64,000 nt of DNA from an uncultured Gammaproteobacteria bacterium (GTDB lineage: Bacteria; Pseudomonadota; Gammaproteobacteria; Pseudomonadales; Pseudohongiellaceae). The position numbers and the translations under genes are program-made. The stretch covers positions 248,001 to 312,000 of the forward strand of contig CAJXVC010000001.1 in the NCBI GenBank assembly GCA_913060975.1. The letters are read 5' to 3'. The notes beneath the pieces are model-generated. The model was not told where the DNA came from. It saw only the letters and a program-made list of their open reading frames with translations, and ran no database searches. Below are positions 8,344-19,841 of this stretch, in pieces; the stretch's first letter is position 1, and each line of letters begins with the position of its first letter.

Positions 8344-9009
8344 ATGAACCAATATGATGTGAGTACTGCTCACCGCCAGGAATCGTCTGTCGCTGTCAAT
8401 AAAGTGCTGAAAAACACTTATTGGCTGTTGGCCCTGACATTGGCGTTTAGTGCTTTCACTGCAATGCTCAGCATGAATGCGACGGTTCAGATCAGCCCCC
8501 TGATCTTTTTGGTAATAGCATATGGTCTGCTATTTGCTACCCACAAACTCGCCAATAGCCCCTGGGGGCTGGCCACGACTTTCGCTTTCACTGGCTTTAT
8601 GGGTTATGCCATTGGCCCGTTGATGGGCTATCTGATGGCCAGTCAGGGTGGCAGTGAAATCGTCATGACCGCACTTGGCGGCACCGCATTTATCTTCTTC
8701 GGTCTGTCCGGCTGGGCGCTGGTATCACGTAAGGATTTTTCATTCCTGAGTGGATTTATTGCGGCTGGTGCGCTGGTGTTGATCGCCGCGATTGTAATCA
8801 GCCTGATCTGGCCAATGCCTGCACTGCAACTGGCCATGTCGGTAGGCTTCATGTTCTTCTCGAGCGCAGTAATTCTCTTTCAAACCGGCCAGATAGTGAA
8901 TGGCGGAGAGCGCAACTACATTCTGGCGACCATCACACTTTACGTGTCGCTTTATAATATTTTCATGAGCTTGATCCACTTGCTCATGGCATTTTCTGGC
9001 GACGAATAA
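8344..9009 (+). CDS. yccA: YccA-like Bax inhibitor-1 family membrane protein
   Basis: A 221-aa inner-membrane protein of the BI-1/YccA family with seven hydrophobic segments and a short soluble N-terminus. In E. coli, YccA binds and modulates the FtsH protease. ATG 8344 is chosen because GGAGAG (8332-8337) sits 6 nt upstream; a TTG immediately before it is less likely. Family features are the GFxGYAIGPL loop after TM3 and an acidic end (SGDE). The position between tRNA-Ser(UGA) and the tus genes matches the E. coli tusE-yccA-serT cluster. Confidence 0.93.
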   Translation: MNQYDVSTAHRQESSVAVNKVLKNTYWLLALTLAFSAFTAMLSMNATVQISPLIFLVIAYGLLFATHKLANSPWGLATTFAFTGFMGYAIGPLMGYLMASQGGSEIVMTALGGTAFIFFGLSGWALVSRKDFSFLSGFIAAGALVLIAAIVISLIWPMPALQLAMSVGFMFFSSAVILFQTGQIVNGGERNYILATITLYVSLYNIFMSLIHLLMAFSGDE

Positions 9010-9023
9010 GTCGCTGCTGGTCT

Positions 9024-9057
9024 AAAAAAAGCCCCGGTTCAGCTGGGGCTTTTTTTG
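9024..9057. terminator. Intrinsic terminator after yccA
   Basis: A7, GCCCC, nine-base loop region, GGGGC, T8. This is a classic bidirectional terminator 14 nt after the yccA stop, separating yccA from the tus operon. Confidence 0.9.
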
Positions 9058-9129
9058 TGCCACTTTTTATAAAACCTATTGCGCAATTCTTTTTTAAATT
9101 TTTGTAAAGACGGCCAGTAACGAATTATC

Positions 9130-9519
9130 GTGAAATTTTGCATTGTGGTGTATGCCGCTCCCTACTCTAGCGAAGCGGCTTCCACAGCCCTCCGCTTCAC
9201 CAAATCCCTGCTGGAAAGTGGGCACGACATCACGCGCGTGTTTTTCTTTTCCGATGGTGTTCATAACGCCAGTAGTCTGGCGATCACGCCTCAGGATGAA
9301 CCCAGTATACAAATGCAATGGGATAAACTGATCAAACAGTATGATCTGGATGCGGTGGCCTGTGTGTCTTCGGCCATCAAGCGCGGAATTATCAATGCGC
9401 AGGAAGCCAACCGCTACGACCTGGAGAGTGTCAGTATTAACGACAGCTCAGAGATTGCCGGTCTGGGCCAGCTGGTTGATGCGGTATTACTCAGTGATCG
9501 CACGGTGAATTTTGGATAA
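9130..9519 (+). CDS. tusD: Sulfurtransferase complex subunit TusD
   Basis: A 129-aa DsrE-like protein. TusD takes persulfide sulfur from TusA on an active cysteine and passes it via TusE to MnmA for 2-thiolation of tRNA wobble uridine. The start is GTG 9130, giving MKFCIVVYAAPYS as in the family. The catalytic cysteine is in ACVSSAIKRG (about residue 78). It is the first gene of tusD-tusC-tusB-tusE, with a 4-nt gap to tusC. The acceptor enzyme gene mnmA is also in this window (25952-27049). Confidence 0.94.
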   Translation: MKFCIVVYAAPYSSEAASTALRFTKSLLESGHDITRVFFFSDGVHNASSLAITPQDEPSIQMQWDKLIKQYDLDAVACVSSAIKRGIINAQEANRYDLESVSINDSSEIAGLGQLVDAVLLSDRTVNFG

Positions 9520-9523
9520 CACC

Positions 9524-9898
9524 ATGAATCAGGGCGCTATCAAAAAACAATTTACTTTTATCGCACGCTCGGCGCCCTATGGCACGAATCGCCCCCAGCT
9601 CTGTCTTGATATGGCGCTGGCAACAGCCGTGTTCGAACAGGAAGTAAACTACCTCTTTATGGGCGATGGTGTGTACCAACTGCTGAGCGGACAAAATGCA
9701 GAAGGCATAGCGAGCAAGACATTAGGCAATGCAATGGAGACTCTCGATCTCTATGGCATAGACAATGTCCTGGTTGAACGTGAGGCGCTGTCACAGCGCT
9801 CCCTTACTGAAAAGGAATTGCTATTGCCGGTCACGCTAGTAGAGCCTGACGATATTCAAGGGCTTTTGCAGCGCTCTGATTGCGTATTCAACTTGTGA
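9524..9898 (+). CDS. tusC: Sulfurtransferase complex subunit TusC
   Basis: A 124-aa DsrF-like subunit of the TusBCD heterohexamer in the tRNA 2-thiouridine sulfur relay. ATG 9524 lies 4 nt after the tusD stop; an in-frame TTG at 9512 would overlap tusD and is less likely. The DsrE/DsrF fold signature is the early SAPYGTNRPQLCLDMAL segment and the FMGDGVYQLL strand-turn. TusC plays a structural role and lacks the relay cysteine at the TusD position. Confidence 0.93.
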   Translation: MNQGAIKKQFTFIARSAPYGTNRPQLCLDMALATAVFEQEVNYLFMGDGVYQLLSGQNAEGIASKTLGNAMETLDLYGIDNVLVEREALSQRSLTEKELLLPVTLVEPDDIQGLLQRSDCVFNL

Positions 9899-9911
9899 GC
9901 CAACTAGCCAT

Positions 9912-10199
9912 ATGAGCACCTTACACACAATTAGCAAACCACCAAGTTCCGAGCTGTTAGCGCAGTGTTTGACCGCTGTCAGCGAAGGTGATGCGATCTT
10001 GTTTCTGGAAGATGGTGTTTATTATTGCGCAACGGATAATTTGGCATTACCCGCATCGGATATCGCTGTCTTTGGTTTGCGCGAAGATATAACCGCGCGC
10101 GGTATCCAGAAACGTGTTTGCAAGAATATCCGGGCAGTGACGATGCGCCACTTCGTCGAGCTATGCTGCACGCACAGTAAAATTATCAATTGGTTTTAG
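9912..10199 (+). CDS. tusB: Sulfurtransferase complex subunit TusB
   Basis: A 95-aa DsrH-like subunit completing TusBCD. The family pattern is the N-terminal MSTLHTISKPP, an FLEDGVYY strand, and a short hydrophilic end with HFVELCCTHSKIINWF resembling the usual 'fv.l...h.k...W' close. It starts 13 nt after tusC and its 3' end is close to the tusE start, consistent with one operon. Confidence 0.9.
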   Translation: MSTLHTISKPPSSELLAQCLTAVSEGDAILFLEDGVYYCATDNLALPASDIAVFGLREDITARGIQKRVCKNIRAVTMRHFVELCCTHSKIINWF

Positions 10200-10216
10200 C
10201 GCGCAACAGGATGGTC

Positions 10217-10555
10217 ATGTCGCCGAACTCTTTAACACCCATGACGCCAGTGCCAGTCGACAAGGAAGGTTACCTGCGTGACCTGACAGACTGGAGCGAG
10301 GCTGTGGCTGTTGACTTGGCAGAGTCAGAAGCGATACGTCTGCTGCCGGCTCACTGGGAAGTTCTGCATCTGCTGCGCGCCTTTTACCAGCGTCACCAAC
10401 TTTCGCCGGCCAATCGGGCTCTGGTTAGTTTGGTCAAGCGTGAACTGGGGCCTGAAAAAGGCCGCAGTGTGTATCTGATGAAGCTCTTCGGTGGCAGCCC
10501 TGCCAAGATGGCCAGCAAGATAGCCGGCTTGCCGAAACCGGATAATTGCCTGTAA
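10217..10555 (+). CDS. tusE: TusE/DsrC sulfur-carrier protein
   Basis: A 112-aa DsrC-family protein accepting sulfur from TusD and interacting with MnmA. The hallmark is the penultimate cysteine in the C-terminal GLPKPDNCL; a helical body with DWSEAVA and LTxxHW-like (LPAHWEVLHLLR) segments also fits. ATG 10217 is chosen for the AGGA just upstream and because its length matches E. coli TusE (109 aa); upstream TTG and ATG codons in frame are possible. It is convergent with cysG, 12 nt away. Confidence 0.93.
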   Translation: MSPNSLTPMTPVPVDKEGYLRDLTDWSEAVAVDLAESEAIRLLPAHWEVLHLLRAFYQRHQLSPANRALVSLVKRELGPEKGRSVYLMKLFGGSPAKMASKIAGLPKPDNCL

Positions 10556-10567
10556 GCGTAAACTGAG

Positions 10568-11958
10568 TCAGTGCGGTTTTTCTTCGTACCAGGAAAGTTC
10601 GTCACGCAGCGTAACTACATTGCCGACGATAATAAGAGTTGGCGCCTGTAATTCTTCTTGTTCTGCCAGCAATGGCAAGTCACTCAAAGTACCAGTTACC
10701 ACTTTTTGATTATCGGTCGTGCCTTGTTGAATTATCGCGGCAGGTGTATCGGCTCTTTTGCCATGAGCGATCAGTTCTTCGCATATTTTTGGCAGACCTA
10801 CCAGCCCCATGTAAAACACCAGAGTTTGTTGTTCCTGAATCAGACCGTCCCAGGGTAAATCGAGAGTACCGTCCTTAAGATGGCCTGGCAGGAATTGCAC
10901 CGATTGGGCGTGATCTCTGTGCGTCAGCGGTATACCAGCATAAGCTGCGCACCCGGATGCCGCAGTTATACCTGGCACAACCTGGAAGGGAATCTGGTGC
11001 CGTGTCAGTTCCGAGAGCTCCTCACCACCGCGCCCAAAAATAAATGGATCGCCGCCTTTGAGGCGCAATACCCGTTTGCCCTCTTTGGCCAACGCCACCA
11101 ACATTTCATTGATGCGACTCTGCGGCACAGTATGATTGGCGCGTTGCTTGCCGACATGAATGCGCTCGGCATCAGGACGTACTTTTTGCAAAATAGTCGG
11201 GGAGACCAGACGATCATACAAAACTACATCGGCTTTATGCATCAAGCGTAGAGCACGAAGAGTTAACAAGTCAGGATCACCAGGACCAGCACCGACAAGA
11301 TACACTTCACCAATGGCCTTGCTACTGTCGTTGTTTGCCAGCTTTTCCTGCAACACGGCTTCTGCGCGCCCTGCTTCACCACTGTAAACCAACTCCGGAA
11401 TCTCACTGTCCAAAATGGCTTCCCAGAAGCGGGCACGGTCAGCAAAGCTGCTAATGGTTTTTTTAACCTGTGGTCTATACCGGCGCAATAAATCACCTAG
11501 CTCGGCAATACGGCCAGGTATCATGACTTCGTTCAGTTCTTTAAGTTGGCGAGTTAGTACCGGCGAAGCGCCACCGCTGGATACGGCAACTACAATAGGT
11601 GAGCGATCAACTATGGCAGGCACGATAAAACTGCACAGATCCGGCTGATCGACAACATTAACCAGAACACCAGCAGCTTTGGCCAGCTCGCTGACGTTGG
11701 CATTGACGTCACGATCGTCGGTAGCAGCAATCACCAATGTAGCGTCTTGCAAGCAGTCTGCGCTAAAGGCTGCCAGAGTGACAACAGCGTTACTGGCCTC
11801 ACACAGCTGTTGTAATTCAGCAGAAATCTTTTCGCTGACAACGTGAAGTTGCCCGCCAGCTCGGACCAGCAGTGTTGCCTTTCTATGTGCAACTTCCCCT
11901 CCCCCGACTATCACACATTTTTTATCTCTGATATCCAGAAACAGGGGTAGAAAATCCA

Positions 11959-11959
<1 letters not shown>
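10568..11959 (-). CDS. cysG: Siroheme synthase (trifunctional)
   Basis: A 463-aa enzyme that makes siroheme, cofactor of sulfite and nitrite reductases, from uroporphyrinogen III. The N-terminal CysGB module (residues about 1-200) has the NAD-binding GGGEVAHRKA and performs dehydrogenation and ferrochelation. The C-terminal SUMT methyltransferase begins near residue 217 with VYLVGAGPGDPDLLTLRAL, followed by LKGGDPFIFGRGGEE and VVPGITAASGC. The start codon shares its A with the serS stop (TAATG), indicating translational coupling. With cysH and cysB elsewhere in the window it forms part of sulfate assimilation. Full length. Confidence 0.96.
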
Positions 11960-13633
<1,674 letters not shown>

Positions 13634-13685
13634 ATCGGATGTGGGCTACGAAGTCCGGTAGATTGAGTGGTCAGGTTGGCAGTGA

Positions 13686-14333
13686 TCAATTGCTGTAATT
13701 GTTCTGAATGATTTCAATGCCGCTCGGCGGATCGAAATTAAACAGCTGGTCGTCGAGTCTATGATTGCGCTCTATTGCACTAAACTGCCATACCGTCTGC
13801 TCGCCGTTTTTACTTTCCAGATGAATCATGTCCAGTGTCTGATCATTGAAATGAATGGCGATTTCCGCATAGACATTATCCGAACTCAGCGGCAGCAAAT
13901 TAAACACAGTCAGTGCTTTGTCTTCACCTGCCCAACTCACCGCATAATCTTCTTGTAATGCAGAAGTGTCGCCACTTAATAACTGTGCTGCCAGTTGCGA
14001 ACGATCGCTATTCCAGTCTTCGATGACTACTTGTTCCAAATCGGGTTGGTAGTTCCAGAGCGTTTGGCCGTTAGTGACGATCAATTCCGGAAACGGCGTC
14101 AGGGTTTCCCAGTAGAAACCGCCGGGCTTTTTCAGATGCATGCGAATACTGCTTTCTTCGAGCACCGCGCCATCGGATTCAAGAATCAATTGCGTCACGT
14201 CAGCAGACATGGTTTGTACGCCATTAAGGCGCGCATCAAGGCCAGCTATGGCAGTTTCCTGTCCATGAGTCGCGGTTGCCAATGTGAGCAGCAGCCCTGT
14301 GCATAGAGCGGCCGCAGCGTGCTTAATCATCAT
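13686..14333 (-). CDS. lolA: Outer-membrane lipoprotein carrier protein
   Basis: A 215-aa periplasmic chaperone that accepts lipoproteins from LolCDE and delivers them to LolB. The signal peptide (about 24 residues, ending ATHG-QE) is followed by the LolA fold with MSADVTQ, the KPGGFYWE strand, TNGQTLWNYQPDLEQV and the C-terminal FNFDPPSGIEII. The gene lies 12 nt downstream of ftsK. A second Met one codon in is an equal start candidate. Confidence 0.95.
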   Translation of the reverse strand: MMIKHAAAALCTGLLLTLATATHGQETAIAGLDARLNGVQTMSADVTQLILESDGAVLEESSIRMHLKKPGGFYWETLTPFPELIVTNGQTLWNYQPDLEQVVIEDWNSDRSQLAAQLLSGDTSALQEDYAVSWAGEDKALTVFNLLPLSSDNVYAEIAIHFNDQTLDMIHLESKNGEQTVWQFSAIERNHRLDDQLFNFDPPSGIEIIQNNYSN

Positions 14334-14345
14334 TAACTCTCAGTG

Positions 14346-16676
14346 TCAGTCGCGTGGCGGTGGTGGCGCGATCACTTCGCGGGAGCCATTGCTGCCCATC
14401 TCGGAAACAACGCCGGCCGCTTCCATGGATTCTATCATACGCGCTGCACGGTTATAGCCGATACGCAATTTGCGCTGTACGGCGGATATGGAGGCCTTGC
14501 GCGATTCAGTCACGAAGCGAACCGCCTCGTCGTAAAGCGCATCATCCTCCTCAGCATCGTCTCCCCCGCCGGAACCGGCGAAGTTACCCATGTCGCCATC
14601 ATCCGCGCCCTGGGTAATGCTGTCGATATACACAGGCTCGCCGCGCTTCTTCCAATCGGCTACCACCCGGTGCACCTCTTCATCACTGACAAAGGCACCA
14701 TGAACTCGTGTCGGAACACCACCGCCGGGTGGCAGGAACAGCATGTCGCCATGGCCAAGCAATTGTTCGGCACCGCCTTCGCCAAGAATGGTGCGGGAGT
14801 CTACCTTCGATTGCACCATGAATGACAAACGCGTTGGTACGTTGGCTTTGATCAGGCCGGTCAGCACGTCGACCGATGGCCGCTGCGTGGCGAGGATCAA
14901 GTGAATACCTGCCGCGCGCGCTTTCTGCGCGATGCGGGCAATCAGCTCTTCGACTTTCTTGCCAACCACCATCATCATGTCAGCCAGCTCATCAACGATA
15001 ACGACGATGTTGGGCAAAGGTTCCAGTTCCGGAGCTGATTGCTCTTCTTCGAGCAACATGGGGTCGGCTTTCCAGATCGGATCGATAATGGGGCTGCCGG
15101 CTTTTTTGGCGTCCCCTACTTTCTTGTTAAAGCCAGCCAGATTACGTACGCCAAGCGCTGACATCAATTTGTAGCGCCGCTCCATCTCTGCCACGCTCCA
15201 ACGCAAGCCATTGGCCGCGTCTTTCATGTCGGTGATGACCGGTGTGAGCAGATGCGGAATCCCGTCATACACGGACAGCTCCAGCATTTTCGGGTCAATC
15301 ATGATGATGCGCACGTGTTCCGGCGTCGACTTGAACAGCAAGCTGAGAATCATGGCGTTGATACCGACTGACTTGCCCGAGCCGGTCGTACCGGCAACCA
15401 GCAAGTGCGGCATCTTGCTCAGATCGACAATCACGGGTTTGCCGACGATATCGTGTCCCAGAGCCATACTCAGCGAAGAGCTGGCGCGGTCGAATTCTGG
15501 CGAAGACAGTACCTGGCTCAGATAGATTGTCTCGCGTTTTTCATTGGGAATTTCGATGCCGATGACAGTCTTGCCGGGAATGACTTCCACAACACGCACC
15601 GACACCACTGCCAGCGAGCGCGCCAGGTCCTTGGCCAAACCGGTAATGCGGCTGGCTTTTACCCCGGGTGCTGGCTGCACTTCAAAGCGGGTAATTACCG
15701 GTCCGGGGTTGACCGCAGTCACTTCGATTTCGATGCCGAAGTCCTTGAGTTTGAGCTCCAGCAGTTTCGACATGGCCTCCAGTGATTCCTTGGAGAAACC
15801 GGATTCATTGGTTTCCTGCCAGGCATCGAGCAAGCCAATGGCGGGCAACTCCTTGACCGAGCTGGCTGCGAACAAGGTGCCCTGCCGTTCCTTTTCAACG
15901 CGCGGGCTCTTGGGTGGAGCTTTCCGGGGTGGCTCCTGAATTGTCGGTCGCACGCGTTTCTTTTCTTTCTCGATGTGAATGTCGAGCACTTTCTTGCGGC
16001 TTTCCAGACGTTCCTTGGCCGCATGAGCTTGTTTGCGCTCTTCCAGCCATTTCTGCGAGCGTGCCATCACGCCGGTATAGAAAGCCAATGTCCAGCCACC
16101 AATGCTGTCCACTACGTGCAACCAGGAGATGGTGGCCGTGATCGTCAGGCCAAACAGAAATACCGCCAGCAACAGTAGCGTACTGCCCAAAGTAGCCAAT
16201 ACCGGTACGCATAAATCAGCCACCAGTGACCCGATAACGCCGCCGGCCAAATAGGTCACATTCGCGGGGATTTGAAAATGTAGCGTTGCCAGCCCACATG
16301 CCGAAATCATCAGCAGCAGAAATCCCAGCGTCTTGAGCCCGAACAACGGCCACGAGAATGGCTCTTCAAGAGCTTCTTCGCGGAATGAGGTATAGATCTT
16401 GTAACCGAGGAAGGCCGGAAAGCCGTAAGCTAGATACCCCAGCAGGTGTAGCAAGATGTCAGCCACCCAGGCGCCATAGACGCCAACCGCGTTTTGCACG
16501 GCATCGCTATTGCCTGTCGTGGTGAAGCCCGGGTCATCCGGGGAATAACTGACCAGGGCGATAAGGAGAAACAGGGCCAGCAGGAAATAGACGATAAGCG
16601 AACCTTCGCGCACCACCCGTTGCATCAGGGTGCTGACTTCATCTTCTGGTTCGGCTTTGCTCATTTTCGTATTCAT
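14346..16676 (-). CDS. ftsK: DNA translocase FtsK
   Basis: A 776-aa septal DNA pump that segregates chromosome termini and activates XerCD at dif. Four N-terminal TM segments (about residues 25-190) are followed by a short linker (about 200-290), far shorter than in E. coli but typical of Pseudomonas-type FtsK. The motor has Walker [10 protein letters not shown] near residue 427, Walker [15 protein letters not shown], and a C-terminal winged-helix gamma domain ([23 protein letters not shown]) for KOPS recognition. MSKAEP four codons in is an alternative start. It is divergent from trxB. Confidence 0.96.
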   Translation of the reverse strand: MNTKMSKAEPEDEVSTLMQRVVREGSLIVYFLLALFLLIALVSYSPDDPGFTTTGNSDAVQNAVGVYGAWVADILLHLLGYLAYGFPAFLGYKIYTSFREEALEEPFSWPLFGLKTLGFLLLMISACGLATLHFQIPANVTYLAGGVIGSLVADLCVPVLATLGSTLLLLAVFLFGLTITATISWLHVVDSIGGWTLAFYTGVMARSQKWLEERKQAHAAKERLESRKKVLDIHIEKEKKRVRPTIQEPPRKAPPKSPRVEKERQGTLFAASSVKELPAIGLLDAWQETNESGFSKESLEAMSKLLELKLKDFGIEIEVTAVNPGPVITRFEVQPAPGVKASRITGLAKDLARSLAVVSVRVVEVIPGKTVIGIEIPNEKRETIYLSQVLSSPEFDRASSSLSMALGHDIVGKPVIVDLSKMPHLLVAGTTGSGKSVGINAMILSLLFKSTPEHVRIIMIDPKMLELSVYDGIPHLLTPVITDMKDAANGLRWSVAEMERRYKLMSALGVRNLAGFNKKVGDAKKAGSPIIDPIWKADPMLLEEEQSAPELEPLPNIVVIVDELADMMMVVGKKVEELIARIAQKARAAGIHLILATQRPSVDVLTGLIKANVPTRLSFMVQSKVDSRTILGEGGAEQLLGHGDMLFLPPGGGVPTRVHGAFVSDEEVHRVVADWKKRGEPVYIDSITQGADDGDMGNFAGSGGGDDAEEDDALYDEAVRFVTESRKASISAVQRKLRIGYNRAARMIESMEAAGVVSEMGSNGSREVIAPPPPRD

Positions 16677-17958
<1,282 letters not shown>

Positions 17959-17976
17959 CGCCAAGCGAGCGTTACT

Positions 17977-18696
17977 ATGCCCCTGCCCTGGCTGGATGCT
18001 GAACCTGTAGAGTTTCCTGCAACGCACACCGCCCTTGATGATCCCAATGGCTTGCTGGCGGCAGGCGGCGCGCTGACTGCCGATTGGCTGGAAACCGCCT
18101 ATCGGCACGGCATATTCCCCTGGTTTGAAGAAGGCCAACCAATCCTGTGGTGGACGCCTGACCCACGCTTGGTGCTATGGCCCGAGCAACTGCATCTCTC
18201 CCGCAGTTTGCGTAAATCATTGCGCCAGACCGCGTGCCACTTCTCCATGGACACCGCCTTCGCAGAGGTCATGACTGCCTGTGCCGAACCGCGCGACGAC
18301 TATGGTGGCACCTGGATTACTCTGGATATGCAACAAGCCTATGAAGAACTCCATCAGCGCGGCCTGGCCCATTCCCTCGAGGTCTGGGACGGCAAGGAAC
18401 TGGTCGGCGGTCTGTACGGCATCGCCATAGGCCGCGCCTTCTTCGGCGAATCCATGTTCTCTCGTCAGACAGACGCCTCAAAAATGGCCCTGGCCCGACT
18501 GGTCAAACAGCTGCAACGTTGGGGGTTTGAGCTGATAGACTGTCAGGTATCCAGCCAACATTTGCTGTCACTGGGCGCTCAGGAAGTGTCTCGCGAGTTA
18601 TTTGAAGGCAAGCTGGCACATCTGACCCGCGCAGAGGGACGTAGTGGATTTTGGCGACTGGATGCCGATTTAATACAATGTGACGATGCAATCTAA
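17977..18696 (+). CDS. aat: Leucyl/phenylalanyl-tRNA-protein transferase
   Basis: A 239-aa N-degron enzyme that adds Leu or Phe to proteins with N-terminal Arg or Lys, marking them for ClpS/ClpAP. Signature segments are GLLAAGGALTADWLETAYRH, GIFPWFEEGQPILWWTPDPR, HSLEVWDGKELVGGLYG and FFGESMFSR. Its destination proteins ClpS and ClpA are encoded nearby (19842-22559). Its 3' end overlaps bpt. Confidence 0.96.
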   Translation: MPLPWLDAEPVEFPATHTALDDPNGLLAAGGALTADWLETAYRHGIFPWFEEGQPILWWTPDPRLVLWPEQLHLSRSLRKSLRQTACHFSMDTAFAEVMTACAEPRDDYGGTWITLDMQQAYEELHQRGLAHSLEVWDGKELVGGLYGIAIGRAFFGESMFSRQTDASKMALARLVKQLQRWGFELIDCQVSSQHLLSLGAQEVSRELFEGKLAHLTRAEGRSGFWRLDADLIQCDDAI

Positions 18697-19405
18697 TTCG
18701 AAAGTTATCAGTTCGGTCAGGCTGTTCCGCACCTCACCTCATCCCTGTAGTTACAAGGAAGAGCAACAAGCGGCGACAGTATTCGTCGACCCCGATCTGG
18801 TCGTCGACAAGACTCTCAACAGCAAGCTGAGCGAATTAGGCTATCGGCGCAGCGGAGCCCATCTGTATCGCCCGGATTGTGATTTCTGCTCCGCCTGTAT
18901 CTCCTGCCGAATTCCCGTCGATGAATTCAAACTGAAACGCCGCTACCGCCGCATTCTCAATAAAAATAAGGATTTGCATGTTGAGGAACGTACTGACCTG
19001 ACGTGCCAGGCCTCTTATGATTTGTACCGCCGTTATATCGATACGCGGCATCGAGACGGCGATATGTATCCAGCCTCCAAGGAGCAATTCGAAGCGTTTA
19101 TCAAGACCAAAACAGTCGATACACGCTTCTTCCTGTATTTCGCCGGCAACGATCTTGTTGCCGTGAGTGTGACCGACTTTCTCGAGCAAGGTCTGTCAGC
19201 GGTGTATACCTTTTTTGATCCCGATCTCGCGCATCGCTCATTAGGTAAATATGTCATCCTCTGGCAAGCACAACACTGCCGCAACTTGAATCTTCCCTAC
19301 CTGTTTTTGGGCTACTGGATCAAAGGTTGCGAGAAAATGCAGTACAAGAGTGAGTTCCGGCCCCTGGAGTTGCTCATCGATGGCTCCTGGCTGCGCCTCA
19401 AATAA
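18686..19405 (+). CDS. bpt: Aspartate/glutamate leucyltransferase (Bpt)
   Basis: A 239-aa transferase of the ATE1-like family that adds Leu to N-terminal Asp or Glu, the second bacterial N-degron branch. The N-terminal half has the CSYKEEQQAATVFVDP and CDFCSACISCRIP cysteine cluster; the C-terminal half has the acyltransferase core with AVYTFFDPDLAHRSLGKYVIL and GYWIKGCEKMQYKSEFRPLELL. ATG 18686 overlaps aat by 11 nt; a GTG two codons upstream is possible. Confidence 0.95.
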   Translation: MQSNSKVISSVRLFRTSPHPCSYKEEQQAATVFVDPDLVVDKTLNSKLSELGYRRSGAHLYRPDCDFCSACISCRIPVDEFKLKRRYRRILNKNKDLHVEERTDLTCQASYDLYRRYIDTRHRDGDMYPASKEQFEAFIKTKTVDTRFFLYFAGNDLVAVSVTDFLEQGLSAVYTFFDPDLAHRSLGKYVILWQAQHCRNLNLPYLFLGYWIKGCEKMQYKSEFRPLELLIDGSWLRLK

Positions 19406-19488
19406 GCCCGCCACACCGCACAACTTCTTTGCCAAAGCACTGAAAATACGTCACAATGCTGCCCGCTTAACTCTAGCAAGGAGACCTA

Positions 19489-19707
19489 ATGGCAAAAGAA
19501 GACCAGATTGAAATGGAAGGCGAAGTCGTCGACACGCTTCCTAACACCATGTTCCGCGTAAAACTGGAAAACGGACACATTGTTACGGCACACATCTCAG
19601 GCAAGATGCGCAAGAACTATATTCGTATTTTGACTGGAGACCAGGTCCGTGTGGAATTAACGCCATACGATCTGACTAAAGGCCGTATTACCTACCGCGC
19701 TCGTTAA
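19489..19707 (+). CDS. infA: Translation initiation factor IF-1
   Basis: A 72-aa single S1/OB-fold protein binding the ribosomal A site during initiation. The sequence runs [19 protein letters not shown] ... [11 protein letters not shown] ... RITYR, nearly identical to the family. AAGGAG sits 6 nt before the ATG, a strong initiation signal. It is convergent with clpA. Confidence 0.98.
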   Translation: MAKEDQIEMEGEVVDTLPNTMFRVKLENGHIVTAHISGKMRKNYIRILTGDQVRVELTPYDLTKGRITYRAR

Positions 19708-19714
19708 TTCCTGT

Positions 19715-19732
19715 TGCCGGTGCTAGCCGGCA
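19715..19732 (+). terminator. Small hairpin after infA
   Basis: TGCCGG-6 nt-CCGGCA, 7 nt after the infA stop. The stem is GC-rich, but the following bases (TGAAAACGGG) are not T-rich, so it is only a weak terminator candidate. Confidence 0.35.
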
Positions 19733-19841
19733 TGAAAACGGGATAACTCTTCGAGCTGACTTCGTAGTAAGCAACCTTTCGGCAATGTCAGCCGAAGCAG
19801 CCGTCAACCTTCATTACAGACCAGTGAAAAGCTGACCGGCG

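Noticed and set aside
9130..10555. Dissimilatory DsrEFH-DsrC sulfur oxidation genes
   Set aside because: The subunits resemble DsrEFH/DsrC, but context (yccA, tRNA-Ser, mnmA, no dsrAB) and length support the tRNA-thiolation Tus proteins.
13634..13685. Fluoride riboswitch for crcB
   Set aside because: Only 52 bases are available upstream and the fluoride aptamer pattern is not visible.
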